Assembly (NCBI RefSeq): GCF_007971025.1
Contig: NZ_CP042436.1
Coordinates: 3,844,001 to 3,908,000 of the forward strand
DNA: 64,000 nucleotides
Direction of reading: 5' to 3'
Source: Mucilaginibacter ginsenosidivorans
GTDB lineage: Bacteria > Bacteroidota > Bacteroidia > Sphingobacteriales > Sphingobacteriaceae
In this document: positions 37,809-46,639 of the stretch, one piece after another
How the letters are laid out: the number at the start of each line of letters is the position of its first letter
How positions within the stretch are numbered: position 1 is the stretch's first letter
Notes under the pieces: model-generated
Seen by the model: only the letters and a program-made list of their open reading frames with translations
Databases searched by the model: none
Told to the model about the DNA's origin: nothing
Made by a program: the position numbers and the translations under genes

Positions 37809-39947
37809 TTACTCTGTGAAGTTGGTGGGTATTTGTAAAATAAATTCGGTTCCCTCACCTTGTACACTGTTAACATTTATTGTTCCATTATGTTTCTTTA
37901 CTATATTATAGGCAATGGACATGCCCAAACCGGTACCTTCTCCCACGTCTTTGGTCGTAAAAAAGGGCTCAAATACTTTTTTTTGTGTTTGAGCATCCAT
38001 TCCCGTTCCATTATCTTTTATTTTTATAGAAATATTCTTTTCATCGAAGCTTGTGTTGATGATTATTTCACCACCCGCGTTTTTCCCAAAACGTTTTTGT
38101 ATGGCATAAACAGCATTTGTGATAATATTTAAAAACACCTGGTTTAATTTCCCCGGGTAACATTCCACTCTGGGCAGATCGGCGAATTCTTTGATTATTT
38201 TTATTTTATTGTTTAGCAAATTATTGGCTATAGCCATTGTTGATTCCAACCCTTCATTAATATCGGCTTCTTTGAGATTGTCCTCATCCAATCGCGAAAA
38301 GAATCTCAGCCCCCTTACTATTTCGGCGGTCCTCGAAGCACCATCATTGATCCCTTTTATAAGATGCGTGATCTCTGTTGTGAGGTAGTCAAAGTCTAAT
38401 TCTTCTTTATACTCTTTTATCTGTTTTAGTTTATCTGCAGCTGAAGAATCTGATACCCCCACATTCTCAATAACGTTTAGCGCCTCCAGTACCATTTCAA
38501 TGTCCCGTTTTAAAGGGCTGATGTTCGAAGTCACAAAATTTATTGGATTATTGATCTCATGGGCTATGCCTGCCGTCAATTGACCCAGGGATGCCATTTT
38601 TTCAGATTCGACCAATTGGGTTTGTGCCGCTTTCAGATTTTCAAGCGCGCTGTTCAATTCCTGGTTCGATTCACTTAATTCGACGGTGCGTTCGTTTACT
38701 TTTAACTCCAAGATCACGTTTTGCTCTTTAATGATCCGTTCGTTTTCCATTAAAGCATTCACGGTCTCCTGCTGCGATCGCTCTTTCTCTGCCTTGAATA
38801 TGTTTATTTTATCCGCCAGCGCCAGCGACAATAAGGTAATTTCAAGGGCCGTACCAACCTGCATAGTATAATTTGTGAAGTTGTTATAAGGCAGCACACC
38901 CAGATTACGTAATACAAACAACACGATACCGATCAGGAATATGGTCCACGCCAATAAAAAAAGCCGGGCAGGCCTGAATCCCTGTAATGAAATTATTATT
39001 GCAGCCGAGAAAATCACAAGCGTACAGGCCAACGCAGAAATGTCAATCATTCTGTAACTGATATGATCGAAACCAAATATTCTCAGAATAATCGCCGCAA
39101 CATATAATATAATAATTAGCGGAAGGACTTTATGAAGCTTTGGGGTACGTTCCCTGGTATGGAGAAATAAACTCACAAAGAATACTGCAGAGATACCCGC
39201 CAGTGCCGGAAATATGATCAATCCTTTATTAAATAGAACAGGATTATCGTAGAAAATAAAATGATAAGTATAACCCGATAGCGACGTTTGTGTAAAACCG
39301 ATAAACGTAGTATATAAAACGTAATACAGATAGCTTCGGTCCTTTGTCGAGATAAAAATAAACAGGTTATATAGTATCATCACCATAATAAGGCCGATCA
39401 AAACACCCCACACAAGGTCGTGGGTAAGCATCGATTCCGCTATTTTTTGGGGGGTCCCCAGGATGAGGGGCAAAACCATCTGTTCGCTGCTGCCTACTCT
39501 CAGATAAAAGGTTCCGGTAGTATTTTGGGGAAGGTAAATATCAAATATAAAGTTTTGATGCTTGTATTTCCTGTTATTGAATGGTACAGTATCGTTGAAT
39601 TGTTGGACCATGTATTTATTACCATAAAAAGAATAAAATTCACACAAATCCAGTGTAGGATAATCTATAGATAGCAAAAGATGATTTTCCGGACTCATAT
39701 TTTTTACCGAGAATTTGAGCCAGAAATAAGACTTGCTTAAATTTAAATTAGGCACTTCGCTTTTTGAGGGTACATAGCCCGTAGCTATCCTTGCGTCCTG
39801 GAAAGGCAGATGATTATGGGGATCTTCCAGGATGGAAACATGATTACCAATAATCAAATTGTCCCCTTTAAATACGACAGGGGTTTGCGAAAATGATTTT
39901 ACTGAAAATATTTGAAGCAATAAAAAGGAAAAATAAATTCGTTTCAT
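37809..39947 (-). CDS. 7TMR-DISM sensor histidine kinase
   Basis: This 712-residue membrane kinase has a signal peptide (residues 1-21), a periplasmic 7TMR-DISMED2 beta domain (about 25-165), seven transmembrane helices (about 175-385), a coiled coil (about 385-450) and a HisKA/HATPase core. The H-box is LGQLTAGIAHEINNPINF with His463; the ATPase motifs are IITNAVYAIQK, IKDNGTGM and GTGLGMSIAYNIVKKHNG. Extracellular DISMED domains often bind carbohydrates or small ligands. It lies 55 bp after the ThiF-nitroreductase gene, suggesting it senses something linked to that pathway. Confidence 0.93.
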   Translation of the reverse strand: MKRIYFSFLLLQIFSVKSFSQTPVVFKGDNLIIGNHVSILEDPHNHLPFQDARIATGYVPSKSEVPNLNLSKSYFWLKFSVKNMSPENHLLLSIDYPTLDLCEFYSFYGNKYMVQQFNDTVPFNNRKYKHQNFIFDIYLPQNTTGTFYLRVGSSEQMVLPLILGTPQKIAESMLTHDLVWGVLIGLIMVMILYNLFIFISTKDRSYLYYVLYTTFIGFTQTSLSGYTYHFIFYDNPVLFNKGLIIFPALAGISAVFFVSLFLHTRERTPKLHKVLPLIIILYVAAIILRIFGFDHISYRMIDISALACTLVIFSAAIIISLQGFRPARLFLLAWTIFLIGIVLFVLRNLGVLPYNNFTNYTMQVGTALEITLLSLALADKINIFKAEKERSQQETVNALMENERIIKEQNVILELKVNERTVELSESNQELNSALENLKAAQTQLVESEKMASLGQLTAGIAHEINNPINFVTSNISPLKRDIEMVLEALNVIENVGVSDSSAADKLKQIKEYKEELDFDYLTTEITHLIKGINDGASRTAEIVRGLRFFSRLDEDNLKEADINEGLESTMAIANNLLNNKIKIIKEFADLPRVECYPGKLNQVFLNIITNAVYAIQKRFGKNAGGEIIINTSFDEKNISIKIKDNGTGMDAQTQKKVFEPFFTTKDVGEGTGLGMSIAYNIVKKHNGTINVNSVQGEGTEFILQIPTNFTE

Positions 39948-40002
39948 TTCACGATCAGCTCAGGTATGATGAATTTAGCCGGCTTTATTTTATAATACAC
40001 AG

Positions 40003-42297
40003 CTAATGTTCTATTATAGTCAATACTTTTTCAATTGGTAATCTTTGTGTTTTCACCACCGGCTTTGGTGCTACAGCAATTTTTGTCAGAAATATCTCGG
40101 CGCGGTTATCATCAAGCCCGGTTAATTTGACGAATTTGTCTCTTAATTCGTTTAATTCAATGATGCTTTCAGGATCTAACCCTTCCCCATCACTATGCGT
40201 AATTCTCGGGAAAAGGTAAAAGGGCGATATTAACGGATGAACAGCCAGGTTAAGATCTGTCGCAGCCAGCCAGAGCCTTTCCATAGAGCGACCACCCTCA
40301 AAGAAGTTCCTTAAATTATACTCCGGCAATGTGATCATACAAAGGGCAGACGCATTAGCTACGGTTTGTTTGGCAAGCATATCAAATGCGCGCCCCCCGT
40401 CAAAGCCTTTTAACGCATTGATCACATTTTCATCCTTTATAACGCTAAGTGCAGCCAATTGAGAATTACTGAGGCCCAATGTCCTGATATCAATGCCATC
40501 TTTTGAACTATCTGCATCTTCCTTTGTCCAACGCATCTCCCTATGGACAAAATCGTAATGCCCCGCTTTATTTAACAGCCTTATCCTGTCGCAAGCGCCA
40601 ATGATCTTTGCAAATATGGCCAGGTCGTCCTCATCTGTAAACCACAGCACTTTTGCATCGGCCATTGATTCCGCAAACTGGCCTAAGATATTCAATGTAC
40701 TCAATGGAATAGTTACTTTCGGGGCTGAGTTCCTGTTGGTGGCCCGCTCATATATTTTTTTACTTAAGGGCCTCAAAAAAAACGACTCATCAGTATTGTA
40801 AATCTGCCGGAAGTTAATCGCTGCCACCAGTTTTTCACTTGATCTATTAGGCAAAAATTGCAGAATTGGTTCGATTCCTAAGGCGAGTGCAGCAATATAT
40901 AAGTTTTCATAGGCTGCCCCCAGGCTAATAAACGACGCCATCTTTTGAAAATCACCAAAAGAAAAAGAGCGGTATTCATCGTGAAAAAGATACAACGTAC
41001 CCTTGTCATATAACCATTTCCACGGTTGGTCATTACCTGTTGAAGGAGCAGCACACGCCGAATGTATAAGTTTCCGTATTGTTTCAGGTTCGGGAATTAT
41101 GCAATTAGTTATTTTTTCAAATTGTGATCCATTAATCAAAACCCTCATCGCCTCGTCGGACAACGGATAAAACGGATTTACCGGGGCAGCCGATTGCTGA
41201 GCTTTTTCTCCTTTTTCAGGAATAAGTTCTTCAAGATCAATATAATACCTGCCAGATTGATGAAACTGATCCAGCAGGATGCGCCGGCAGACATCTGCTC
41301 CAACGGCTCCCCCCAGAGTTACTGAACTGCCAAGTTGCGGCCAGGTATTGATCGACTGTTCCACTTCCACCATAGAGGCTTTGGCGCGTAAAGAAAGGTT
41401 TTCGACCCCCAGCATTTGTAAAATAACCGGTATCTTTTCTTCATTTGTCAATTCTTTTATCGTTTCAGGATTAACGCTTTGTACCGTTCCGTGTAAAATA
41501 GGCCGGTCTGGCTCCAGATCAAAACGTTCAACATCAAGCATACCGCGGTCACTGGTATCCATTACCACAGGTATTTTCAATTCCCGTGCCTTAAGCCTCG
41601 ATATTATTTTAATATCTAAACCATCACATTCGTCAACCAGCAGATCAAGTTTACCGTTACCAGTAAAAAAAGCATCCATATTGGCTTCTGTTAACCCGTC
41701 AAAAAAACAACGTACGTTCAGAAAGGGGTCAATTTCTGCTATTTCCCTGGCTGCTATCACGACTTTGGGGATGCCCATATTATGAAGCCCTGTCTTTATC
41801 CGATTTAAATTACTCAATTCAAGCGTGTCGAAATCCGCCAATCGCAATTCCCCGAATCCGCGTTCCATCGACAACGTAAGCGCGATGGAGTGCCCAACCG
41901 AGAGACCAACAATGCCGATCTTCTTTTTGCCGAGTATGCTCCTTTCATCTTTTGTTATCTTATACTGGTTTCTGTTGGTGCGAACTTCGATGAATTCGTC
42001 CTCGTCCAGTAAGTGAATAAGGCGCCGGCTCCATGGATAATAAACCCATACCCCATACTCCCTAATGGCAGCACCTCCCAAATGGTTAGTGATCCGGCTT
42101 TCGTATTCATCATTCTTTATTCTAACGGAAGGGTTTTGACTCTTAATAAGTTCCCGCAACTGGCTATAAATCTCGTCGTGCTCAAACAAATGCTTATTTG
42201 CTGTACGTAAATCGTCGAAGGCTTTTTTTTCAGCAGGAATATTTAGCCTGAAAAATTCCGGAGTATAAATAAGCTTGTCTTCGGCAGCTGCTTTCAT
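40003..42297 (-). CDS. ThiF/E1-like adenylyltransferase fused to nitroreductase (Rv1355c family)
   Basis: This 764-residue fusion has an N-terminal E1/ThiF-like domain (about residues 100-370) with the nucleotide motif GIVGLSVGHSIA (127-138), FGELRLADFDTLELSNLNR and an Asp-rich DECDGLD. The C-terminal half (about 405-740) is a nitroreductase-like FMN domain with SACAAPSTGNDQPWKW, typical of flavin binding, and LGAAYENLYIAALALG. E1 domains adenylate carboxylates, and nitroreductase folds oxidise or reduce small products. The layout matches the Rv1355c family, whose product is unknown. No catalytic E1 cysteine was identified. Its neighbours are an acyltransferase-like gene and two kinases. Confidence 0.85.
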   Translation of the reverse strand: MKAAAEDKLIYTPEFFRLNIPAEKKAFDDLRTANKHLFEHDEIYSQLRELIKSQNPSVRIKNDEYESRITNHLGGAAIREYGVWVYYPWSRRLIHLLDEDEFIEVRTNRNQYKITKDERSILGKKKIGIVGLSVGHSIALTLSMERGFGELRLADFDTLELSNLNRIKTGLHNMGIPKVVIAAREIAEIDPFLNVRCFFDGLTEANMDAFFTGNGKLDLLVDECDGLDIKIISRLKARELKIPVVMDTSDRGMLDVERFDLEPDRPILHGTVQSVNPETIKELTNEEKIPVILQMLGVENLSLRAKASMVEVEQSINTWPQLGSSVTLGGAVGADVCRRILLDQFHQSGRYYIDLEELIPEKGEKAQQSAAPVNPFYPLSDEAMRVLINGSQFEKITNCIIPEPETIRKLIHSACAAPSTGNDQPWKWLYDKGTLYLFHDEYRSFSFGDFQKMASFISLGAAYENLYIAALALGIEPILQFLPNRSSEKLVAAINFRQIYNTDESFFLRPLSKKIYERATNRNSAPKVTIPLSTLNILGQFAESMADAKVLWFTDEDDLAIFAKIIGACDRIRLLNKAGHYDFVHREMRWTKEDADSSKDGIDIRTLGLSNSQLAALSVIKDENVINALKGFDGGRAFDMLAKQTVANASALCMITLPEYNLRNFFEGGRSMERLWLAATDLNLAVHPLISPFYLFPRITHSDGEGLDPESIIELNELRDKFVKLTGLDDNRAEIFLTKIAVAPKPVVKTQRLPIEKVLTIIEH

Positions 42298-42364
42298 CGG
42301 GTATGTGTACGTTTAATATCGGAAAGATAGTAAATTAAACCTACAAGAAATAGTTAAGCAAAGA

Positions 42365-43174
42365 TTAAATTACATCTGGGTCATGCTGGTTTACTTTTGA
42401 TTTCAAAAATAAACTCTCCGCTTGTAAAATGGCCGCATTCAGGTCCCATTGATCCAGGCAAGGGATTTGAGTTTCGTAATGGATCGTTATTTCCTTTCTT
42501 CTTAATGCCTCTACACGGGTTATATTTAAATTTTCCCGGATTCGCATAATGGCATTTTTATCTTCTGCATTAGCCTTACTTAGGGTCGGTACATCTTTCA
42601 ATAACATAACCGTGGCAATCAAGTCTAATTTTGGATAATAGAATGTTCCATCGTTACCGATGCTTTTTTCTTTTTCCATACCAACAGCTTCGGCGGCCGG
42701 TATAGTATATGGGGCGCACAACGCAAAAAGTGATTGCACACCTATCTGGCTGGAAATTGCGATAGCGGTACGAACTAAAAATATACTGCCAATTCCGTAT
42801 CCGGCAATCTCACGCGAATTCCATAACCCGCATACTTCGCCGGTACCCTGTTGCGCAAAACGCCAGACTAAATTAAAGACATTACTATCTATGGTACATG
42901 TGGCTTGTTCTATAGGCAGGAGCTCCGACCCACCTGCAACATGTACTCTTGCACCACCATATACTTTCCTCCCGTCCAATGATTCTACGATCATCACAAA
43001 AGCCGCTGGATTTTTTGTCCATTCATTTTTAGATGATGTAACCTTTGTCACTCCAATACTGGTTAAAACATGAGTATGCCCTTCAATAAACAACTCACAG
43101 GTTTCGGGTTCATCAATTGCCCTGAATGCGCGAAGCCTTACCTCTGGCTTTTCCTTATTTAAACCTTCTATCAT
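42365..43174 (-). CDS. acyltransferase-like protein (GNAT/LuxI-fold, tentative)
   Basis: This 269-residue cytoplasmic protein has an N-terminal VRLRAFRAIDEPETCELFIEGH, a central strand KVYGGARVHVAGG followed by a turn and LPIEQA, and WNSREIAGYGIGSIFLVRTAIAIS, which resembles the acyl-CoA/ACP-binding helix of GNAT-fold or LuxI/FeeM-like N-acyl synthases. I cannot name the family with confidence. It heads a five-gene minus-strand unit with the ThiF-nitroreductase fusion 67 bp downstream, so it probably supplies or modifies the substrate of that enzyme. Confidence 0.6.
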   Translation of the reverse strand: MIEGLNKEKPEVRLRAFRAIDEPETCELFIEGHTHVLTSIGVTKVTSSKNEWTKNPAAFVMIVESLDGRKVYGGARVHVAGGSELLPIEQATCTIDSNVFNLVWRFAQQGTGEVCGLWNSREIAGYGIGSIFLVRTAIAISSQIGVQSLFALCAPYTIPAAEAVGMEKEKSIGNDGTFYYPKLDLIATVMLLKDVPTLSKANAEDKNAIMRIRENLNITRVEALRRKEITIHYETQIPCLDQWDLNAAILQAESLFLKSKVNQHDPDVI

Positions 43175-43528
43175 TTAATAGAAATATTTATTGTTGAAGA
43201 TTACAGGTGGTTTAATTACTTGCAATGATAAATTGCTTACGACGAGAATTCAATAATGGTTGTCACAAAATATGCCATTATCAAACAGCAGGTTCTTTTC
43301 CTTGTAAATGGAGACTACTTCTGAAAGAAGTCATCTCACTCATACCCTTAAAAATGGAAATTAGTGTTGTACTCATTTACAAAAGAAAATTTCATCCAAG
43401 TTGTTTGGACCCATGAAACAGAACAGGCGGGATGCTGCTCTGTTGCCAAAAAGGGATGGGTTGGGTTAATCATTAGATAAAATAAATATTGAAGTGTCAA
43501 TTTTCTTCATGACGATACCGAGCCCTAA
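43175..43528. other. intergenic region, no gene seen
   Basis: About 350 bp of AT-rich sequence lies upstream of the acyltransferase-like gene. It must hold the promoter of the five-gene unit. A short hairpin around ACTTCTGAAAGAAGT (near 43316-43330) is the only structure noticed. Confidence 0.4.
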
Positions 43529-43571
43529 AACAGAAAACGCCTTGAATCATCGATTTAAAGCGTTTTCTGTT
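43529..43571 (-). terminator. terminator of tRNA-Ser(TGA)
   Basis: A perfect 12-bp stem, AACAGAAAACGC (43529-43540) with GCGTTTTCTGTT (43560-43571), lies 11 bp after the CCA end of the tRNA and is followed on the minus strand by TTTT. The loop sequence resembles that of the hairpin after tRNA-Ser(CGA). Confidence 0.8.
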
Positions 43572-43582
43572 CTAAATATTAT

Positions 43583-43672
43583 TGGCGGAGAGTTAGGGAT
43601 TCGAACCCCAGGAACCTTTCACAGTTCAACAGTTTTCAAGACTGCCGCAATCGACCACTCTGCCAACTCTCC
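43583..43672 (-). tRNA. tRNA-Ser (anticodon TGA)
   Basis: The minus strand folds into a class II tRNA: acceptor GGAGAGT/ACTCTCC, D arm, anticodon loop CTTGAAA with anticodon TGA, a variable arm with GAAC/GTTC stem, T arm with TTCGAAT, and discriminator G followed by an encoded CCA (43583-43585). It reads UCA and other UCN serine codons. Confidence 0.95.
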
Positions 43673-43787
43673 GGGGGCAAAAGTACAAAACCGGGCCGAA
43701 TTGCCAAATACAGCGTTAAGTTTTTTTAAAGAAATCAAATCTTATTCTAACTCGCTGTAATACAGCCAATAGCATCATTACAAACAT

Positions 43788-44013
43788 TTATTGCAATAGG
43801 GCAATCAATAACTCATCATTCAATTGACTGGCTTTAACCGGCAGGTCACCGGCAAACAATGTCCCGATATTAGTCGCTAAAAAAACGTAAGTCTTTGCAA
43901 CGGGGATATACAACAGTATACATCCGGCACTACTCCACCGCCCGAACGGCCATAGGCCTGGATACCACCAGCTTCGAAAAACTCGAGCTTGTAAGGAGGC
44001 GTTTTTTTCTTTG
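43788..44013 (-). pseudogene. remnant of a serine hydrolase (class C beta-lactamase-like) gene
   Basis: The minus strand encodes the C-terminal end of a serine hydrolase in two frames: KTPPYKLEFFEAGGIQAYGR with SGGG, then, after an apparent one-base deletion near 43899-43905, AGCILLYIPVAKTYVF, LATNIG and QLNDELLIALLQ before a stop. In intact relatives the HSGGG-type motif and YIPVAKT follow in one frame. The N-terminal catalytic domain is missing, cut off at a stop near 44014. It lies directly downstream of the VOC gene and may once have been its operon partner. Confidence 0.7.
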
Positions 44014-44027
44014 GTTAAATTTGTCCA

Positions 44028-44456
44028 TCATAATTTAGGGTCAAATTCCACAATCCATTCAATACCGTATTTGTCTCTGAACATGCCGGCGTAGGTACCC
44101 CAGGGGCTATCGTCAATAGACATTTCAACGTTTCCGCCTGCCGATAGGCCATTGAATACTTTTTCGGCTTCTTCACGGCTGTCGGCACTAACGGCAATTT
44201 TCGACCGGTTTTCGTTTTCATCTACCCGCCCCAAAAATGCGGGGACGTCGTTGGCTATTAACACATTGTTTTTGCCGATAGGTAAGGCAATGCGCATTAT
44301 TTTGTTGGCTTCATTTTCGGCCACCGGAAATTCATCGCTCGCCAGGTCGCCAAAACGAATGATCTTGGCGAACTCGCCGCCGAAAACTGATTTGTAAAAA
44401 GTGAATGCTTCTTCCGCATTTCCGTTGAAGTTGATCCAGGGGTTAATTGCTTTCAT
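44028..44456 (-). CDS. VOC family protein (PhnB-like)
   Basis: This 142-residue protein is a PhnB-type VOC protein: INPWINFNGNAEEAFTFYKSVFGGEF at the N-terminus and SPWGTYAGMFRDKYGIEWIVEF at the end. These are non-metal or weakly metal-binding relatives of glyoxalase, with unknown substrate. It is the third gene of the second ArsR operon, 29 bp after the AHSA1 gene. Confidence 0.9.
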   Translation of the reverse strand: MKAINPWINFNGNAEEAFTFYKSVFGGEFAKIIRFGDLASDEFPVAENEANKIMRIALPIGKNNVLIANDVPAFLGRVDENENRSKIAVSADSREEAEKVFNGLSAGGNVEMSIDDSPWGTYAGMFRDKYGIEWIVEFDPKL

Positions 44457-44485
44457 AATTTTATTTTTAAGTTTTTTATTTTTTG

Positions 44486-44983
44486 TTATTTCTGAGATAA
44501 AGTGGCCAATAATTCCTCCAGGTTTTTCAATGTCATGGTGAAGCCTATTTTGAAGCCCTCCAGTAATCTTTCCAATCGCTCAAACGATTCGTTATAAATC
44601 GTAATGTCAACCCTGGTTATACCATTTTTTTCGCTGAAATTGTGATCCCATTCAGAACCCGGCAGTTCACGGTTTTCGTCTTTGTCTGAAAACGCATTGT
44701 ACATCTTAAAATTAGTCTTCGGTGTAATAGAAGTAAATTCCTGCACCGACCACCGCTCCTCCCCATCCGGGGTTATCATCGCATAAAATCGCCGCCCGCC
44801 TACTTCAAAATTCATATACTTGGTTTTTGCGCGCATAGGTGCAGGCGCCCCCCATTGATCCAATAGCTCGGCTTTGGTAAAGGCATCCCATACTAAAGAT
44901 TGCCCGGCATCAAACTCCCTGGTTATATAAACCATTTTCGCGGTTTTGTCAACGTTAAAATCAAATAGCAAATCGTTGTTCAT
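44486..44983 (-). CDS. AHSA1-type SRPBCC protein
   Basis: This 165-residue START-like protein has [53 protein letters not shown] and a C-terminal helix [14 protein letters not shown]. It overlaps arsR by four bases (ATGA), indicating tight coupling. It is the counterpart of the AHSA1 gene in the operon at 18 kb. The ligand is unknown. Confidence 0.88.
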   Translation of the reverse strand: MNNDLLFDFNVDKTAKMVYITREFDAGQSLVWDAFTKAELLDQWGAPAPMRAKTKYMNFEVGGRRFYAMITPDGEERWSVQEFTSITPKTNFKMYNAFSDKDENRELPGSEWDHNFSEKNGITRVDITIYNESFERLERLLEGFKIGFTMTLKNLEELLATLSQK

Positions 44984-45300
44984 TGTTTTTGTTCTTTAAT
45001 TGTTGTTAATAATTGATCGAGTTGGTTAAATTGAGTTTGCCAGTTTTGCCTGAACTGGGCCAGCCAATGGTCAAACTCCTGCATTTTTTTTGCATTCAGG
45101 TGATAATATATCTCCCTGCCGCTATGCTCAGGCTTTATCAATTCGCACTCGTGCAATACTTTAATATGTTTTGACACCGCCTGACGGGTCATAGCAAATT
45201 TTTCCGCCATTGCATTTGGTGTCAATGCCTGGATAGCGATCAACGTTAAAATAGCCCTGCGTGTTGGGTCTGATATAGCCTGGAATATATCTTGTTTCAT
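44980..45300 (-). CDS. ArsR-family transcriptional repressor (second copy)
   Basis: This 106-residue winged-helix protein is a paralogue of the ArsR at 18.3-18.6 kb: [16 protein letters not shown], recognition helix [12 protein letters not shown] and wing [10 protein letters not shown]. It lacks metal-binding cysteines. It leads a three-gene operon (arsR, AHSA1, VOC) and is preceded by a promoter with two palindromes of a different sequence from those at 18 kb but with identical spacing. Confidence 0.9.
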   Translation of the reverse strand: MKQDIFQAISDPTRRAILTLIAIQALTPNAMAEKFAMTRQAVSKHIKVLHECELIKPEHSGREIYYHLNAKKMQEFDHWLAQFRQNWQTQFNQLDQLLTTIKEQKQ

Positions 45301-45316
45301 TGTTAATTATAAATGC

Positions 45317-45363
45317 GCAACCTTCAGGTTGCAAATATATATGCAACTTTTGAGTTGCGCAAA
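45317..45363 (-). promoter_or_regulatory. second ArsR promoter with two palindromic operators
   Basis: On the minus strand, TTTG (45363-45360) and TATATTTG (45339-45332) are 20 bases apart. Two 16-bp palindromes with GCAAC...GTTGC arms overlap it: 45343-45358 lies between the elements and 45317-45332 just downstream. Their starts are 26 bp apart, exactly as at 18 kb. Confidence 0.8.
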
Positions 45364-45564
45364 TTTATTTTCATTTTCTTTTGAGGTATATATAATGACG
45401 GGAGGTTTAGTGGTAATTGCAATATTGGTTACTATAACTAACCAAACAGCGTCTTTCTTTACTGAAGAAAGAGTTCGAACTTACGACCATCCATAATCAC
45501 TTCATCATCAAGAATTTATATCGGGTTTATATGGATTATTTATGCACAGAAGATGCTCAAAAGA

Positions 45565-45601
45565 AATAGCCTGCTAAGGATCAATGCTTTAGCAGGCTAT
45601 T
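45565..45601 (-). terminator. strong hairpin, probable displaced tRNA-Ser(CGA) terminator
   Basis: A perfect 13-bp stem, AATAGCCTGCTAA (45565-45577) with TTAGCAGGCTATT (45589-45601), closes an 11-base loop; on the minus strand TTTCTTTT follows. It lies 10 bp to the left of a 17-bp copy of the tRNA-Ser(CGA) 3' end, the same distance as the terminator after the other tRNA-Ser. It probably terminated that tRNA before the element inserted. Confidence 0.65.
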
Positions 45602-45611
45602 ATATCGCAAA

Positions 45612-45628
45612 GCGGAGAGAGAGGGATT
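45612..45628. repeat. left attachment repeat (attL)
   Basis: GCGGAGAGAGAGGGATT is identical to 48515-48531, the 3' end of tRNA-Ser(CGA) on the minus strand. The flanking bases differ, so the repeat is exactly 17 bp. It marks the far end of an integrated element. Confidence 0.75.
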
Positions 45629-45820
45629 TGTTTGCCTCTTAAACCGACTTGGCATTCAATATGTTATGCGGATTTTATTTCTTACTCACCGAAATACTCA
45701 CCACTTTTTTTGTACAGATTAATTGCAAATCTTGTAGTACAAATATAGCGATTGGGAATTTGTAAAACAGATTATTTGCAGCTTATTATGCTGATCATCT
45801 GCAATCGCAAAGGTAGCCTG

Positions 45821-45917
45821 CGAAGGCAGGGCAGTAAAGGGCTTTCGCGGCATAAACCCGCAAGCCTTTCACGCACATGGCCATTTATTCCACGTTCCCT
45901 TGACAGCCCTGCCTTCG
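45821..45917. repeat. imperfect 27-bp inverted repeat in the island
   Basis: CGAAGGCAGGGC (45821-45832) and GCCCTGCCTTCG (45906-45917) are perfectly complementary, and pairing extends imperfectly to about 27 bp. The 73-bp GC-rich interior contrasts with the AT-rich surroundings. It could be a hairpin origin or recombination site of the element; no function is shown. Confidence 0.55.
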
Positions 45918-46023
45918 TCCGCTTTTTGTTGCTTAACAGAGGATCATCTGAACGACTATGCCCGTTTAATAATCTAGTCCGCCAATAAGCAGCAAGTTTG
46001 TGTTTTTGTTACCACAATAACCA

Positions 46024-46045
46024 CCCCGATGCCTTTGGCTCGGGG
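46024..46045. repeat. GC-rich hairpin
   Basis: CCCCGATGCC pairs with GGCTCGGGG around a TTT loop, with one bulged T. It lies about 90 bp before the small membrane-protein gene. No T run follows. Confidence 0.5.
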
Positions 46046-46132
46046 CAAACTTGCCATTGCTCCCGATGGTTGCAATGAAAAGAATAGTATATTGATTGAA
46101 TTAATTTATATTAGTAAGCGATATTTTTTAAA

Positions 46133-46639
46133 ATGATTAAATCGAAATTTGATACTTACCAATTCATTGGACAGTTTGTGATGACCGGAATGTTGGTCCT
46201 TTGTGTTTTTTTGTTCTATGCGATATACTTTGGCAAACATCCTACACCTCTATTTTCGGGTTTAGGTATAATAGGTATTTTCCTTACCGTGATTTCACCG
46301 TTGTTTATTATAGCGCAGATGAAATTGAACTATAAGACGACAATTATAGACTCTGACTTAAAAACAATTTCCTTTAAAATGTTTTTACTTCCTATCACAA
46401 ACACTTATCCTTTTGATTATTTCGACGGTTATATAGATACTATAGTAAAGGATAAATATGGGAGTTATAAGTGTTTTTATTTAGTTAAAGACAGTAGATT
46501 GAAATACAAGATGTCGGGTAGGTTTTATAGCAATATAGATGAATTAAAAGAAGGAATTTCATTATTAAAGTATATGGGTTTTATCAAAAACACATTCTCG
46601 CTTTCAATGAAAATTGTTTTTAATAAACCTGTTTTTTAA
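46133..46639 (+). CDS. hypothetical membrane protein of the island
   Basis: This 168-residue protein has two transmembrane segments (about residues 13-34 and 40-63) followed by a soluble beta-rich domain that could be PH-like (TIIDSDLKTISFKMFLLP, GYIDTIVKDKYGSYKCFYLV). The codon use is AT-rich compared with neighbouring chromosomal genes, consistent with transfer. It has no recognisable family. As the only cargo gene of the integrated element, it could be a defence, immunity or maintenance factor, but nothing in the sequence decides. Confidence 0.65.
   Translation: MIKSKFDTYQFIGQFVMTGMLVLCVFLFYAIYFGKHPTPLFSGLGIIGIFLTVISPLFIIAQMKLNYKTTIIDSDLKTISFKMFLLPITNTYPFDYFDGYIDTIVKDKYGSYKCFYLVKDSRLKYKMSGRFYSNIDELKEGISLLKYMGFIKNTFSLSMKIVFNKPVF

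Noticed and set aside
43494-43760. ORF spanning tRNA-Ser(TGA)
   Set aside because: It reads across a well-folded tRNA gene and its terminator.
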